From LMUY01 sp965198895 (lineage in GTDB: Bacteria > Pseudomonadota > Alphaproteobacteria > Acetobacterales > Acetobacteraceae): DNA of 64,000 nucleotides. Position 1 is the stretch's first letter. Every line of letters begins with the position of its first letter. Of the stretch, positions 50,762 through 59,260 are shown piece after piece. The notes under the pieces are model-generated. The model had not been told where the DNA came from, did not search any database, and was given only the letters and a program-made list of their open reading frames with translations. Position numbers and translations under genes: made by a program. The stretch lies in assembly GCA_965198895.1 (NCBI GenBank), contig OZ240676.1, forward strand, positions 558,001-622,000, in the 5' to 3' direction.

Positions 50762-51522
50762 TGGGCGCGTCCATCACCGTCACCGAAACGCCGCTCGTGC
50801 TGTATACTTTGCGCCGCGCGGACGATGCGTTGGTGCTGGGCCATCGGCTGTCGGAATGGTGCGGCCACGCCCCCACGCTCGAGGAAGATATGGCGCTCGC
50901 CAACATCGGGCTCGACCTGCTGGGCCAGGCACGCTCGATGTATACCTACGCCGCCGAAGTGGAGGCAGCCGGGCACGACGAGGACGGCTTCGCCTACCTG
51001 CGCGACGCGCCGCAATATCGCAACCTGCTGTTGCTGGAGCAGCCGAACGGCGATTTCGCCTACACGATCGTGCGGCAGTTTTTCTATTCCGCCTTCGCCG
51101 ATCCGTATTGGCGGGCGATGATGGCATCGGACGATCCGACCTTGGCCGCCATCGCCGCCAAGAGCGAGAAGGAAAGTGCCTACCATCTGCGCCACAGTAG
51201 CGAGTGGCTGATCCGCCTGGGTGACGGCACGGACGAGAGCCACCGCCGGGCGCAGGACGCGGTGAATGCGCTATGGCCCTACACCGGCGAGATGTTCGAG
51301 TCCGACGATCCGTCCTTGGCCGGCATCGCCGCCGACCCGGCTGCCTTGCAGCAAGGCTGGCTGCACACTGTGGACGACGTATTGTCGCAAGCCACGCTGC
51401 AACGCCCGAGCGGCACCTGGATGCATCGCGGTGGCCGCACCGGCCGGCACACCGAGCATCTCGGCCCCATGCTGGCGGAAATGCAGCACCTCCAACGCAG
51501 CTACCCCGGCGCGCGATGGTAG
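50758..51522 (+). CDS. paaC: Phenylacetyl-CoA epoxidase structural subunit PaaC
   Basis: This 254-residue ferritin-like subunit pairs with PaaA. Characteristic segments are RRADDALVLGHRLSEWCGHAP, LANIGLDLLGQARSMYTYA, NGDFAYTIVRQFFYSAF and KSEKESAYHLRHSSEWLIRLGDGT. It is structural rather than catalytic and is needed for complex stability. The final bases overlap the paaD start (ATG 51516 within the paaC end). Confidence 0.95.
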   Translation: MMGASITVTETPLVLYTLRRADDALVLGHRLSEWCGHAPTLEEDMALANIGLDLLGQARSMYTYAAEVEAAGHDEDGFAYLRDAPQYRNLLLLEQPNGDFAYTIVRQFFYSAFADPYWRAMMASDDPTLAAIAAKSEKESAYHLRHSSEWLIRLGDGTDESHRRAQDAVNALWPYTGEMFESDDPSLAGIAADPAALQQGWLHTVDDVLSQATLQRPSGTWMHRGGRTGRHTEHLGPMLAEMQHLQRSYPGARW

Positions 51523-51998
51523 CGCTGCTGGACCGCGCCCGCGAGGCCGCCGCCACGGTGGTGGACCCGGAAATCCCCGTGCTGACGATCGCCGACCTCG
51601 GTGTATTGCGCGACGTGCAGATGCGCGGGGAGTCGGTCGAGGTGACGATCACGCCAACCTATTCCGGCTGCCCGGCGATGAACATGATCGCGGTCGAGAT
51701 CGGCGTGGCGTTGGACCGCGCCGGCATCCCGGACGCGAAGGTTAGGACCGTCCTATCCCCGGCCTGGACCACCGACTGGCTGACCGAAGCCGGCCGTCGG
51801 AAACTGACCGAGTACGGCATCGCGCCCCCCGTCCCCGGCAGCGGCCGCCGCGCGCTGTTCGGCGTTGAAACCGTCGCCTGCCCACGTTGCGGGTCGGAGG
51901 ACACGAGGGTGCTGGCGGAGTTCGCCTCCACGTCGTGCAAAGCGCTGTGGCAATGCCAGACCTGCCGCGAGCCGTTCGACTATTTCAAATGCCACTGA
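51516..51998 (+). CDS. paaD: Phenylacetate pathway Fe-S assembly factor PaaD
   Basis: This 160-residue protein has an N-terminal MIP18/SufT-like (DUF59) domain (VVDPEIPVLTIADLGVLRDV, ITPTYSGCPAMNMI) and a C-terminal zinc ribbon with CPRCGS and CQTCREPFDYFKCH. PaaD is thought to help mature the [2Fe-2S] cluster of the PaaE reductase. Its ATG lies inside the end of paaC. A pair of palindromic repeats separates it from paaE by 160 bases, an unusual gap in this operon. Confidence 0.94.
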   Translation: MVALLDRAREAAATVVDPEIPVLTIADLGVLRDVQMRGESVEVTITPTYSGCPAMNMIAVEIGVALDRAGIPDAKVRTVLSPAWTTDWLTEAGRRKLTEYGIAPPVPGSGRRALFGVETVACPRCGSEDTRVLAEFASTSCKALWQCQTCREPFDYFKCH

Positions 51999-52022
51999 TC
52001 ATAGCGACGCCCAGACCTTCCT

Positions 52023-52144
52023 ACTCCCTCTCCCGTTCTTCACGGGAGAGGGCCGGGGTGAGGGCGGCTTCCCTTCCGAAACCGCCCCCGCCGCGCCTTT
52101 CGCACCCTCACCCCGGCCCTCTCCCGCCCTCGGGAGAGGGAGCA
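52023..52144. repeat. Head-to-head pair of CTCCCTCTCCCG palindromic repeats inside the paa operon
   Basis: The forward copy (52023-52070) has stem CCCTCTCCCG / CGGGAGAGGG and tail GCCGGGGTGAGGGCGGC. The inverted copy (about 52102-52144) has CACCCTCACCCCGGCC and CTCTCCCG / CGGGAGAG. It occupies the paaD-paaE gap and ends about 15 bases before the paaE GTG. Confidence 0.82.
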
Positions 52145-52158
52145 GAAAGCAAGCGCGC

Positions 52159-53268
52159 GTGAACGGCGGCGCAAACCGCGGGGAGGCGTCCGGCACACGG
52201 CCACCCCGCTTCCACACCCTGGAAATAGCCGACCTCCGCCGCGAAACCGCCGACGCGATCTCCGTCACCTTCAGCATCCCGCCCAACCTCGCCACCGACT
52301 ACGCCTTCACCCCCGGCCAATACCTCACTCTTCGCGCCACGGTGAACGGCGAGGACATCCGCCGCTCCTATTCCATCTGCTCCGGCCCCGACGACGGCGA
52401 GCTCCGCATCGCGGTCAAGCGCGTGGACGGCGGCGCGTTCAGCACCTGGGCCAACGAAGCGCTCGCACCCGGCCACGCTGTCGACGTGATGACCCCCACC
52501 GGCCGCTTCGGCCTGGCCTACGAACCCGCCATTGCCCGCACCCATGTCGGTTTCGCCGCCGGGTCGGGCATCACGCCCATCCTGTCGATCGCCCGCGGCA
52601 TCCTCTCTCGCGAACCGCTCAGCCGCTTCTTCCTGTTCTACGGCAACCAAACCATCCGCGGCATGCTGTTCCGCGAGGCGCTGGAGGAGCTGAAAGACCG
52701 CTATCTCGGCCGCTTCTCCGTCTTCCACGTGCTGAGCCAGGAGGAGCAGGACATCCCCGTCCTCAACGGTCGCATCGATGCCGACCGGGTTCGGCTTCTC
52801 CTACGCCACATCGTCCCCGCCGCCAGCGTCGACCACGTGTTCCTGTGTGGCCCCACCGGCATGCTGGACGCCGCCGAGCCCGTGCTCACCGAACTCGGCA
52901 TCCCGCCCGAGCACATCCACATCGAACGCTTCGTCTCCGCCGAGGGCGGCATCCCCCGCCTGCGCGCCCCCCGCATCGACGCCCCGGCCCGCGCCACCGC
53001 CAGCATGATCGTGGACGGCAACCGGCGCGATGTGCCGGTGGCCGAGGGCGAGACCGTGCTGGACGCGGCCCTGCGCGCTGGCATGGACCTGCCCTTCGCC
53101 TGCAAGGGCGGCATGTGCAGCACCTGCCGCGCCCGCGTGGTGGAGGGTGCCGTGGAAATGACGGTGAACTACTCGCTGGAGCCATGGGAGACGCAGGCCG
53201 GCTTCGTGCTGACCTGCCAGGCGCATCCGACCACGCCCCGGGTGGTGATCGACTACGACGCAGTGTAA
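52159..53268 (+). CDS. paaE: Phenylacetyl-CoA epoxidase reductase subunit PaaE
   Basis: This 369-residue NADPH-dependent reductase feeds electrons to PaaA. It has a ferredoxin-NADP-reductase FAD domain (RRSYSICSGPDDGELRIAVK), an NAD domain (GFAAGSGITPILSI, HVFLCGPTGML) and a C-terminal [2Fe-2S] domain with Cys315, Cys320, Cys323 and Cys353 (ACKGGMCSTCRA, LTCQA). The start is GTG 52159, giving a normal-length protein. The frame stays open upstream through a repeat pair, and no good ribosome site is seen. Confidence 0.94.
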   Translation: MNGGANRGEASGTRPPRFHTLEIADLRRETADAISVTFSIPPNLATDYAFTPGQYLTLRATVNGEDIRRSYSICSGPDDGELRIAVKRVDGGAFSTWANEALAPGHAVDVMTPTGRFGLAYEPAIARTHVGFAAGSGITPILSIARGILSREPLSRFFLFYGNQTIRGMLFREALEELKDRYLGRFSVFHVLSQEEQDIPVLNGRIDADRVRLLLRHIVPAASVDHVFLCGPTGMLDAAEPVLTELGIPPEHIHIERFVSAEGGIPRLRAPRIDAPARATASMIVDGNRRDVPVAEGETVLDAALRAGMDLPFACKGGMCSTCRARVVEGAVEMTVNYSLEPWETQAGFVLTCQAHPTTPRVVIDYDAV

Positions 53269-53297
53269 CCCGGGTCGGCAACAGCCGGGGTGGTGGC

Positions 53298-54533
53298 ATG
53301 CGGGGACTATTTGGCTGGCTGGCACTGTTGGCTCTCGCCTGGTTGCTGAGCGAGCGGCGCTGGCAGATTCCGCTGCGCGTCGTGGCGGGTGGCCTGGTGC
53401 TGCAAGTGGCGCTCGCGGTGCTGCTGATCGCGGTCCCGGCGGCCAGGTCGACGGTGATGCTGCTCAACGGAGCGGTCGATGCCCTGCAACGCGCAACCGA
53501 TGACGGCACCGCATTCGTGTTCGGCTACCTGGGCGGGGGCACCCTGCCGTTCGCGGAAATCCACCCCGGCGCGAGCTTCATCCTGGCGTTCAAGATCCTG
53601 CCGCTGGTGTTGGTGATCAGCGCAATCGGTTCTCTGCTGTTCCATTGGGGCGTGCTGCAGCGGATCACCGGTGCGTTTGCCTTTCTGTTGCGCCGGGCCG
53701 TGGGGATCGACGGCCCGCTGGCACTGGCAGCCGCGGTGCACATCTTCGTCGGCAACATCGAGGCACCGTTGTTGATCCGGCCCTATTTGCTCGGGCTGCA
53801 ACGCGGCGAGTTGTTCGCGGTGATGAGCTGCGGCATGGCCGGGATCGCGGGAACGGTGATGGTGATCTACAGCACCATTCTCGGGCCGGTGATCCCGGAC
53901 GCGCTGGGCACGATCATCACCGCGTCCGTCATCAGCACGCCGGCGGCCTTGGCGGTGGCGGCCCTGATGGTGCCGTTCACCCCGGCCACGATCACCCACG
54001 CGGCCGAACCCGAAACCCGGCGCGCGCTGGGCAGCCTGGATGCATTGATGCGCGGCACGGCGGACGGCATCGGCCCGCTGGTCGGCATCACCACGACGTT
54101 GCTGGTGGCTGTGGCGTTGGTCAGCCTGGTGAACATGATCCTCGCCAATCTGCCCGGGTCGCCGTCGCTGGAGGGCTTGTTCGCGCTGCCGTTCCGCCCC
54201 GTGTTGTGGCTGATGGGGGTGGCTTGGGCCGAGACGGGTGCTGCCGGATTGCTGATGGGAACGAAGACGGTACTGAACGAATTTGTCGCCTATCTGCACC
54301 TGGCCGCCTTGCCGCCGGGCGTGCTGGGTGACCGGTCGCGGGTGATCCTGACCTATGCCATGTGCGGATTCGCCAATTTCGGCAGCGTGGGGATCATGGT
54401 GGGCGGGATGAGCGCGATGGTGCCCGAACGCCGGGCGGAGATCGCCACGCTGGGGCTGCGGTCGATCGTCAGCGGGACGATCGCGACGTGCATGTCCGGG
54501 GCGCTCGCGGGAGTGCTGACGTCGTTAGGCTGA
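53298..54533 (+). CDS. Concentrative nucleoside transporter (CNT/NupC family)
   Basis: This 411-residue membrane protein has about ten helices. The CNT motifs HIFVGNIEAPLLIRPYL, GTVMVIYSTIL and MGTKTVLNEFVAYLHLAAL (the G-x-K-x3-NEF-x-AY signature) are clear, followed by YAMCGFANFGSVGIMVGG. It imports nucleosides with sodium or protons. It starts 29 bases after paaE and could be co-transcribed, although no functional link to phenylacetate is known. It converges with, and overlaps by nine bases, the phosphatase gene. Confidence 0.9.
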   Translation: MRGLFGWLALLALAWLLSERRWQIPLRVVAGGLVLQVALAVLLIAVPAARSTVMLLNGAVDALQRATDDGTAFVFGYLGGGTLPFAEIHPGASFILAFKILPLVLVISAIGSLLFHWGVLQRITGAFAFLLRRAVGIDGPLALAAAVHIFVGNIEAPLLIRPYLLGLQRGELFAVMSCGMAGIAGTVMVIYSTILGPVIPDALGTIITASVISTPAALAVAALMVPFTPATITHAAEPETRRALGSLDALMRGTADGIGPLVGITTTLLVAVALVSLVNMILANLPGSPSLEGLFALPFRPVLWLMGVAWAETGAAGLLMGTKTVLNEFVAYLHLAALPPGVLGDRSRVILTYAMCGFANFGSVGIMVGGMSAMVPERRAEIATLGLRSIVSGTIATCMSGALAGVLTSLG

Positions 54534-55025
54534 GACTACGACCGCACCCGGGTCGGGTGGGGGTGCGAGGAGGTCGACGGGGTTACCACTTAGGACCGCG
54601 GTGAGGATTTTCAGTGGGCCGCCATGGGTGATGATGACGTGATCGCCGGTGGCGCACTCCGCGGCGAAGGCTTGGACGCGGGCGTTCAGGGCCGTGCCGG
54701 TTTCGCCGTTCGGCGGGGCGAAGTTCCACGGGTCGGCGGCCCATCGGTCGAGGCTGGCGCGGGGAACGCTGTCCCACGGCAGGCCCTCCCAGTCGCCGAA
54801 ATCGAGTTCTTGCAGGCGGGGATCGACGTGGTGGGGGCCGAGGTGTTCTGCGACGAGGCGGCATCTTCGCGCGGGGCTGGTCCAGATGGTTGCTGAGTGC
54901 GGCAGGCCCCGACGTAGGATCTCCGCCGCAAGCGAGGCAACCGCATCCGGCTCGGCCTCCAGATCCAATCGCCCATAGCACCGTCCGGCCGACGCCACGG
55001 GCGGGTGGCGGACCAGGACGATCAC
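54525..55025 (-). CDS. Histidine phosphatase family protein (CobC/phosphoglycerate mutase-like)
   Basis: This 166-residue protein has the RHG-like catalytic motif VLVRHPPV, the second-shell arginine in WTSPARRCRLVAEHL, the acid EFGDWEG-type motif LDFGDWEGLPWD and the distal histidine in VIITHGGPLK. It resembles CobC alpha-ribazole phosphatases in size and motif pattern. GTG 55025 overlaps the HpxZ stop (GTGA), so it is the last gene of a ureide operon, where a phosphatase is unexpected. Confidence 0.85.
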   Translation of the reverse strand: MIVLVRHPPVASAGRCYGRLDLEAEPDAVASLAAEILRRGLPHSATIWTSPARRCRLVAEHLGPHHVDPRLQELDFGDWEGLPWDSVPRASLDRWAADPWNFAPPNGETGTALNARVQAFAAECATGDHVIITHGGPLKILTAVLSGNPVDLLAPPPDPGAVVVSA

Positions 55026-55402
55026 GCGTCGATCAAACTCACATGCGCCGCCACCACGCGCCAGCCGTCCGCCATCCGCACCCAACTCTGCATCTGCCGC
55101 CCCACCTTGCCCGACGCCGTGTCGCGGTGGAACAACGTGGAGGCAGTGGCGAAATCCGTGCCGAACGTCGTGATCACCGTACGGCTTAGGCTACGCATAA
55201 GGCCCTTGCTCGGTCGGCCGGCTCGGAACGCGGCTATTTCTCCCGCGCCATATAGATTCTCCGACATACCGTAGCGGATCACCAGCGCGTCGTCCCAGAA
55301 CAGTTCGTCCAGCACGGCCACGTCGTTTCCGGTCAGCGCCGCTTCGTAGCGCGCGAAAGCGGCTTGCATCTCGGCCAGCACGGCCGGCAGGTTCACATCC
55401 AT
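55022..55402 (-). CDS. hpxZ: HpxZ-like SnoaL/NTF2-fold protein
   Basis: This 126-residue protein of the NTF2-like fold has MQAAFARYEAALTGNDVAVLDELFWDD, RYGMSENLYG and GRQMQSWVRMADGWRVVAAHVSL, matching HpxZ/DUF3225. It is encoded with oxalurate and AtzE-type amidase genes in many bacteria, but its reaction is unknown. ATG 55402 shares its A with the amidase stop (TGATG). Confidence 0.88.
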   Translation of the reverse strand: MDVNLPAVLAEMQAAFARYEAALTGNDVAVLDELFWDDALVIRYGMSENLYGAGEIAAFRAGRPSKGLMRSLSRTVITTFGTDFATASTLFHRDTASGKVGRQMQSWVRMADGWRVVAAHVSLIDA

Positions 55403-56778
55403 CAGGTCCATTCCTTCGGCGGCAGCGCCGCGCAAACACCGTCGCGTTCCAGCACGCGGGCCACCCGCAACGCCCAATCCTCACGCCAGGCCGGCGCGAT
55501 CACTTGCACGCCGACCGGCATGCCGTCCCCGAACACCGGCACGGCGGCGACGGGGAGCCCGATGAAACTGATCGGCTGGGTGAACACGCCGAGATTGGCC
55601 CGCACCGGCACTTCGGCACCGTCCAGCATGAAGGTCTGTTGCCCGAGCAAGGGGGCGCTGCACGGCGTGGACGGCGCCAGGATTACGTCTACCCGCTCGA
55701 ACAATGCGCGGATGTCAGCCTGGAACTGCCGCCGGAATTTTTGCGCCTGGGCCACCAACGGCGCCGGGACCAGGGCACCGGCCAGCAGGCGATCGCGTAC
55801 CGCCGGGTCGAACTCGGCGGCGCGGGTACGGAGGCGGTCCAGATGCAGCGCGGCACCCTCGGTCGCGGTGATCACATACGCGGCGGCGCGGGCACGGGCG
55901 GCGCCGGGCAGGTCAACCTCGTGGGTGGCCCCCAAAGCCGCGGCGACGCGATGCAGCGCGGCCAAGACGTCCGGGAATGCGCCGCGCTGGAAGTAACCTC
56001 CGGCGACCGCTATCCGCAGGCCCGCGGTGCCCTCCTCAAGCGACGGCATCGTGGGCTCGAGACGGCCGGTGCAAGCCGGATCATCCCCAGACGGCCCCTG
56101 CATGGCGTCGTAGCACAGGGCTAAATCGGTGACGCACCGCGCCAGTGGCCCGAGATGATCGAGCGAGGCCACGAACGGAAACGTGCCGTGACGCGACAAC
56201 CGGCCATAGGTGGGTTTCAGTCCAAACAGGCCGCACAACGACGAGGGCACGCGGATCGAGCCGTTGGTGTCCGACCCGAGCGCGATCGGCACCATTCCGC
56301 CCGCCACCGCCGAACCGGAGCCGCCGGACGATCCGCCGGACATCCGCGTCGGGTCGTGCGGGTTGCGCGACGGGCCGTCATGCACGTTCTCGCCCGTAAA
56401 GTCGTAGGCGTATTCGCCCATGTTCAGCGCGCCGACCAGGATCGCCCCGGCCGCCTCCATGCGCGCAATCAACGGCGCGTCCGCGGCGGCAGGCGGTAAG
56501 CTGCGGTTGATCGCCGACCCGGCGCGCGTCGGCAGCCCGGCGACGTCGAACAGGTTCTTCACCGCAAACGGCACGCCGCCGAGCGGTCCCTGCGGCGCGG
56601 TGGCCGCACGGGCCAAGGCGCGCTCCGCCACGACATCGGTGAACGCGTTCAGCACACCGTTGTCGCGGGCGATGCTATCGAGCGAGTCTTGCACCGCCGC
56701 CGTGGCGGTGGTTCGGCCAGCGCGGATGTCGGCGGCGAGGCTGGTCGCCGTGGGCCAGGTCATGCGCGGAACACTCAT
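55402..56778 (-). CDS. AtzE family amidase (amidase signature)
   Basis: This 458-residue amidase-signature enzyme has catalytic Lys74 (PFAVKNLFDVAG), cis-Ser150 (MSGGSSGGSGSAVAGG) and nucleophile Ser174 (SDTNGSIRVPS). In Pseudomonas, AtzE hydrolyses 1-carboxybiuret in the cyanuric acid pathway. Relatives in hpx clusters act on ureide intermediates. The small AtzG partner usually encoded next to AtzE is absent here. ATGA links it to the allophanate hydrolase stop. Confidence 0.88.
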   Translation of the reverse strand: MSVPRMTWPTATSLAADIRAGRTTATAAVQDSLDSIARDNGVLNAFTDVVAERALARAATAPQGPLGGVPFAVKNLFDVAGLPTRAGSAINRSLPPAAADAPLIARMEAAGAILVGALNMGEYAYDFTGENVHDGPSRNPHDPTRMSGGSSGGSGSAVAGGMVPIALGSDTNGSIRVPSSLCGLFGLKPTYGRLSRHGTFPFVASLDHLGPLARCVTDLALCYDAMQGPSGDDPACTGRLEPTMPSLEEGTAGLRIAVAGGYFQRGAFPDVLAALHRVAAALGATHEVDLPGAARARAAAYVITATEGAALHLDRLRTRAAEFDPAVRDRLLAGALVPAPLVAQAQKFRRQFQADIRALFERVDVILAPSTPCSAPLLGQQTFMLDGAEVPVRANLGVFTQPISFIGLPVAAVPVFGDGMPVGVQVIAPAWREDWALRVARVLERDGVCAALPPKEWT

Positions 56779-58631
56779 GCGCGGAACACCGGCGCCGGGT
56801 CGATCGTATCCGACACGCCGATCGTTGCGGCTTGCGCCAGGATGGTGCGGAGGTTGAACGCAATGCCTACCTGCCAGGCCGGATCGATCGGCAAGTTCAG
56901 CAGCGCGGCGCCGGCCTGGATGAAGTCGGCCACCGGGCCGCCCGCTGCCTGATAGGCCCGCCAGCCGCCGTGATGCGTGATGTCCGGCGCGCCGGCGACG
57001 CCCTCCGCTTCGGCCAGGAAACCGAGGCAGGGGCCGCTCTCCAGCATCACCGTGCCGAAGCCGAGCGGGCGCGGCACTTCGGCCAGCAGCGCACCGATCG
57101 CGGCGGTGGGGATCGCCCAGATCTCGCCGGCGATGGCCGCGCCACCCGCAGAGGCCAGCAGGCCGGGCCGGTTGCCCAGGGCAAACAGCCGATACTGCGG
57201 CTGGGTGCGCGCTTCGGCGATGAAGCGGCCACCGCGCTCCGTCAGCTGTCCGTTGAGCGGCAGCCCGGCCATGTGGCCCCCGATGCAGAACAGCGCCGTC
57301 TCGTCGGGGCCAACACCGTCCGGCGTCGCAGGCGGCGGGATGGTCATCGGCGTGCTCCCTATCGTTGCAGTAGACGCGCGATGCAAGCGGTCGGCCAGCG
57401 CGGCCAGCCGGCCCTCGGACCAGGCCGGGCCCACGATGGTCACACCGCCCGGCAACCCGTCGGCACCGAGGCCGGAGGGCACCGCCCAGGCGGCCAGATC
57501 GCACAGATTGACGAAGTTGGTCCAGGTGCCAAGGCGGCTGTTCGGGCCGATCGGGTCCGCCTCCAACTCGGCCAGCAACGGCGTCTTGGGCGCCGTCGGC
57601 AGCAGCAGCGCGTCGTAGCGGCGGAATAGCTGCAGAGCGAAGCGGCGCGCCTTGGCCAGCAGGTGAAACGCGTCGAACGCATCGACCGTCCGCCGATCCA
57701 GCCCACCCTGCAGGATGGCGCGCGTGGTGGAGTGCAGCATCTCCGGCGTCGCCAGCGTCGCGCGCAGGGCCGCGGTGCGCTCGGCCACCCACGGTCCGTC
57801 ATACAGCAGCCGGGCGATGGCGAGCAGCGGCGCGATGTTCACTTCCTCCGCCCCCATTGCGGCCGCCCGGTAAAGCCGCTCCTGCTCCGGCGCGCAGCCA
57901 TCCGGCGCGACGCAGGCCAATCGCATCGGCGCGTCCGGTGCGCGCCGCAGATGCGCGAAGGGAGCGGCGCGGGAATACACATCCGCCTCGTCCCAGCCCA
58001 CGATGACCCGGGCCGCCATCAACGCCTCGTCGACGCTGCGGGCAAAGACCGAGATGGTGTCGATCGAGCGGCAGGCCGGCACCATGCCGCGAGCCGAAAC
58101 GCTGCCGATGGTCGGCTTCAATCCCACGATGTTGCCGAACATGGCCGGCACTCGGCCCGACCCGGCGGTGTCCGTGCCGAGCGCGAACGGCACGATCCCC
58201 GCCGCCACCGCGACCGCCGACCCTGAGGAGGATCCGCCCGGCACACGCGCCGGGTCGAACACATTGCGCGGCACGCCGTACGGGCTGCGCACCCCCACCA
58301 GGCCGGTGGCGAACTGGTCCAGGTTGGTCTTGCCGATCAAAACCGCCCCCGCATCCAGCAGGCGCTGCACGGCCGGCGCACTCTCCGCCGGAGCGTAAGT
58401 GTAGCCGGGACAACCAGCGGTGGTGGGCAGCCCGGCAGCGTCGATGTTGTCCTTCACTGCGAACGGCACCCCCCATAGCGGGCGGCCACGGGGCCCCTCC
58501 GCCTCCAACGCCGCGGCACGGGCGAGGATGGCATCGTCGGGCAGGCGCGCGATCCACATCGCGGGGTCGGCGTGGGCGCGATCGGCATCCAGCGCGGCGC
58601 GTGCGGCGGCGAGGGGGGATGGGTGGTCCAT
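56775..58631 (-). CDS. atzF: Allophanate hydrolase
   Basis: This 618-residue two-domain enzyme converts allophanate to ammonia and CO2. The amidase-signature domain carries Lys60 (PFAVKDNIDAAG), Ser134 (PGGSSSGSAVAVAAG) and Ser158 (GTDTAGSGRVP). The C-terminal domain from about residue 460 (LFCIGGHMAGLPLNGQL, RLFALGNRPGL) is the gamma-glutamylcyclotransferase-like module of AtzF/DUR1,2. Length matches the family. It is the first gene of the coupled four-gene operon and diverges from tspO. Confidence 0.93.
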   Translation of the reverse strand: MDHPSPLAAARAALDADRAHADPAMWIARLPDDAILARAAALEAEGPRGRPLWGVPFAVKDNIDAAGLPTTAGCPGYTYAPAESAPAVQRLLDAGAVLIGKTNLDQFATGLVGVRSPYGVPRNVFDPARVPGGSSSGSAVAVAAGIVPFALGTDTAGSGRVPAMFGNIVGLKPTIGSVSARGMVPACRSIDTISVFARSVDEALMAARVIVGWDEADVYSRAAPFAHLRRAPDAPMRLACVAPDGCAPEQERLYRAAAMGAEEVNIAPLLAIARLLYDGPWVAERTAALRATLATPEMLHSTTRAILQGGLDRRTVDAFDAFHLLAKARRFALQLFRRYDALLLPTAPKTPLLAELEADPIGPNSRLGTWTNFVNLCDLAAWAVPSGLGADGLPGGVTIVGPAWSEGRLAALADRLHRASTATIGSTPMTIPPPATPDGVGPDETALFCIGGHMAGLPLNGQLTERGGRFIAEARTQPQYRLFALGNRPGLLASAGGAAIAGEIWAIPTAAIGALLAEVPRPLGFGTVMLESGPCLGFLAEAEGVAGAPDITHHGGWRAYQAAGGPVADFIQAGAALLNLPIDPAWQVGIAFNLRTILAQAATIGVSDTIDPAPVFRA

Positions 58632-58718
58632 GGCGGCAAACTCCGGTGCGCGGCCGCTGCGGTCGAGCAACAATCGGGCCGCTCGACAGGGCTGGAGCCG
58701 ATCTGTAGATTTCGGCGC

Positions 58719-59207
58719 ATGAGCTCCACCGGAATCCTCAGCTTTCTGCCCTTCTTCGCCGCATGCTTTTGCGTGGCGTTATCGGGCGCAGTGTTTCGGC
58801 CCGGGCCGTGGTATCAGGAGATGGCCAAGCCGAGCTGGTGCCCGCCCAACTGGTTGTTCGGGCCGGCCTGGACGGTGCTGTATATCTGCATCGCGGTCGC
58901 GGGCTGGCTGGCCTGGCGCGCCACCACGCCGGCGAACATCCCGGCCCTGTCCGTCTACGCCATCCAGCTTCTGCTCAACGCCGGCTGGTCCGCCGTCTTC
59001 TTCGGCCTACGCCGCCCGGATTGGGCATTCGGCGAGTTGGTGCTGCTGTGGCTGTCGATCGCGTTCAACATTGCGGTGTTCGCCCCACTCAGCACCGCCG
59101 CCGCGCTGCTGCTGGCGCCGTATCTCTGCTGGGTGACGTTCGCGGGGGCGCTCAACCTCAGTCTCTGGCAGCTCAACCGTCCGTTTCCCTTCTCCGCTGC
59201 GCCTTGA
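58719..59207 (+). CDS. tspO: TspO/MBR family tryptophan-rich sensory protein
   Basis: This 162-residue protein has five membrane helices, the signature KPSWCPPNWLFGPAWTVLY, ALSVYAIQLLLNAGWSAVFF and C-terminal LNLSLWQLNRP. TspO proteins bind porphyrins and, in Rhodobacter, tune photosynthesis gene expression with oxygen. ATG 58719 gives a typical length. It is followed after 53 bases by a molybdopterin oxidoreductase gene in the same direction. Confidence 0.92.
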   Translation: MSSTGILSFLPFFAACFCVALSGAVFRPGPWYQEMAKPSWCPPNWLFGPAWTVLYICIAVAGWLAWRATTPANIPALSVYAIQLLLNAGWSAVFFGLRRPDWAFGELVLLWLSIAFNIAVFAPLSTAAALLLAPYLCWVTFAGALNLSLWQLNRPFPFSAAP

Positions 59208-59260
59208 GGGCCGCGGCCGGGGGACTTGGCCCGCCGGCCGCCCCCGTGCATTGTTCGCCC

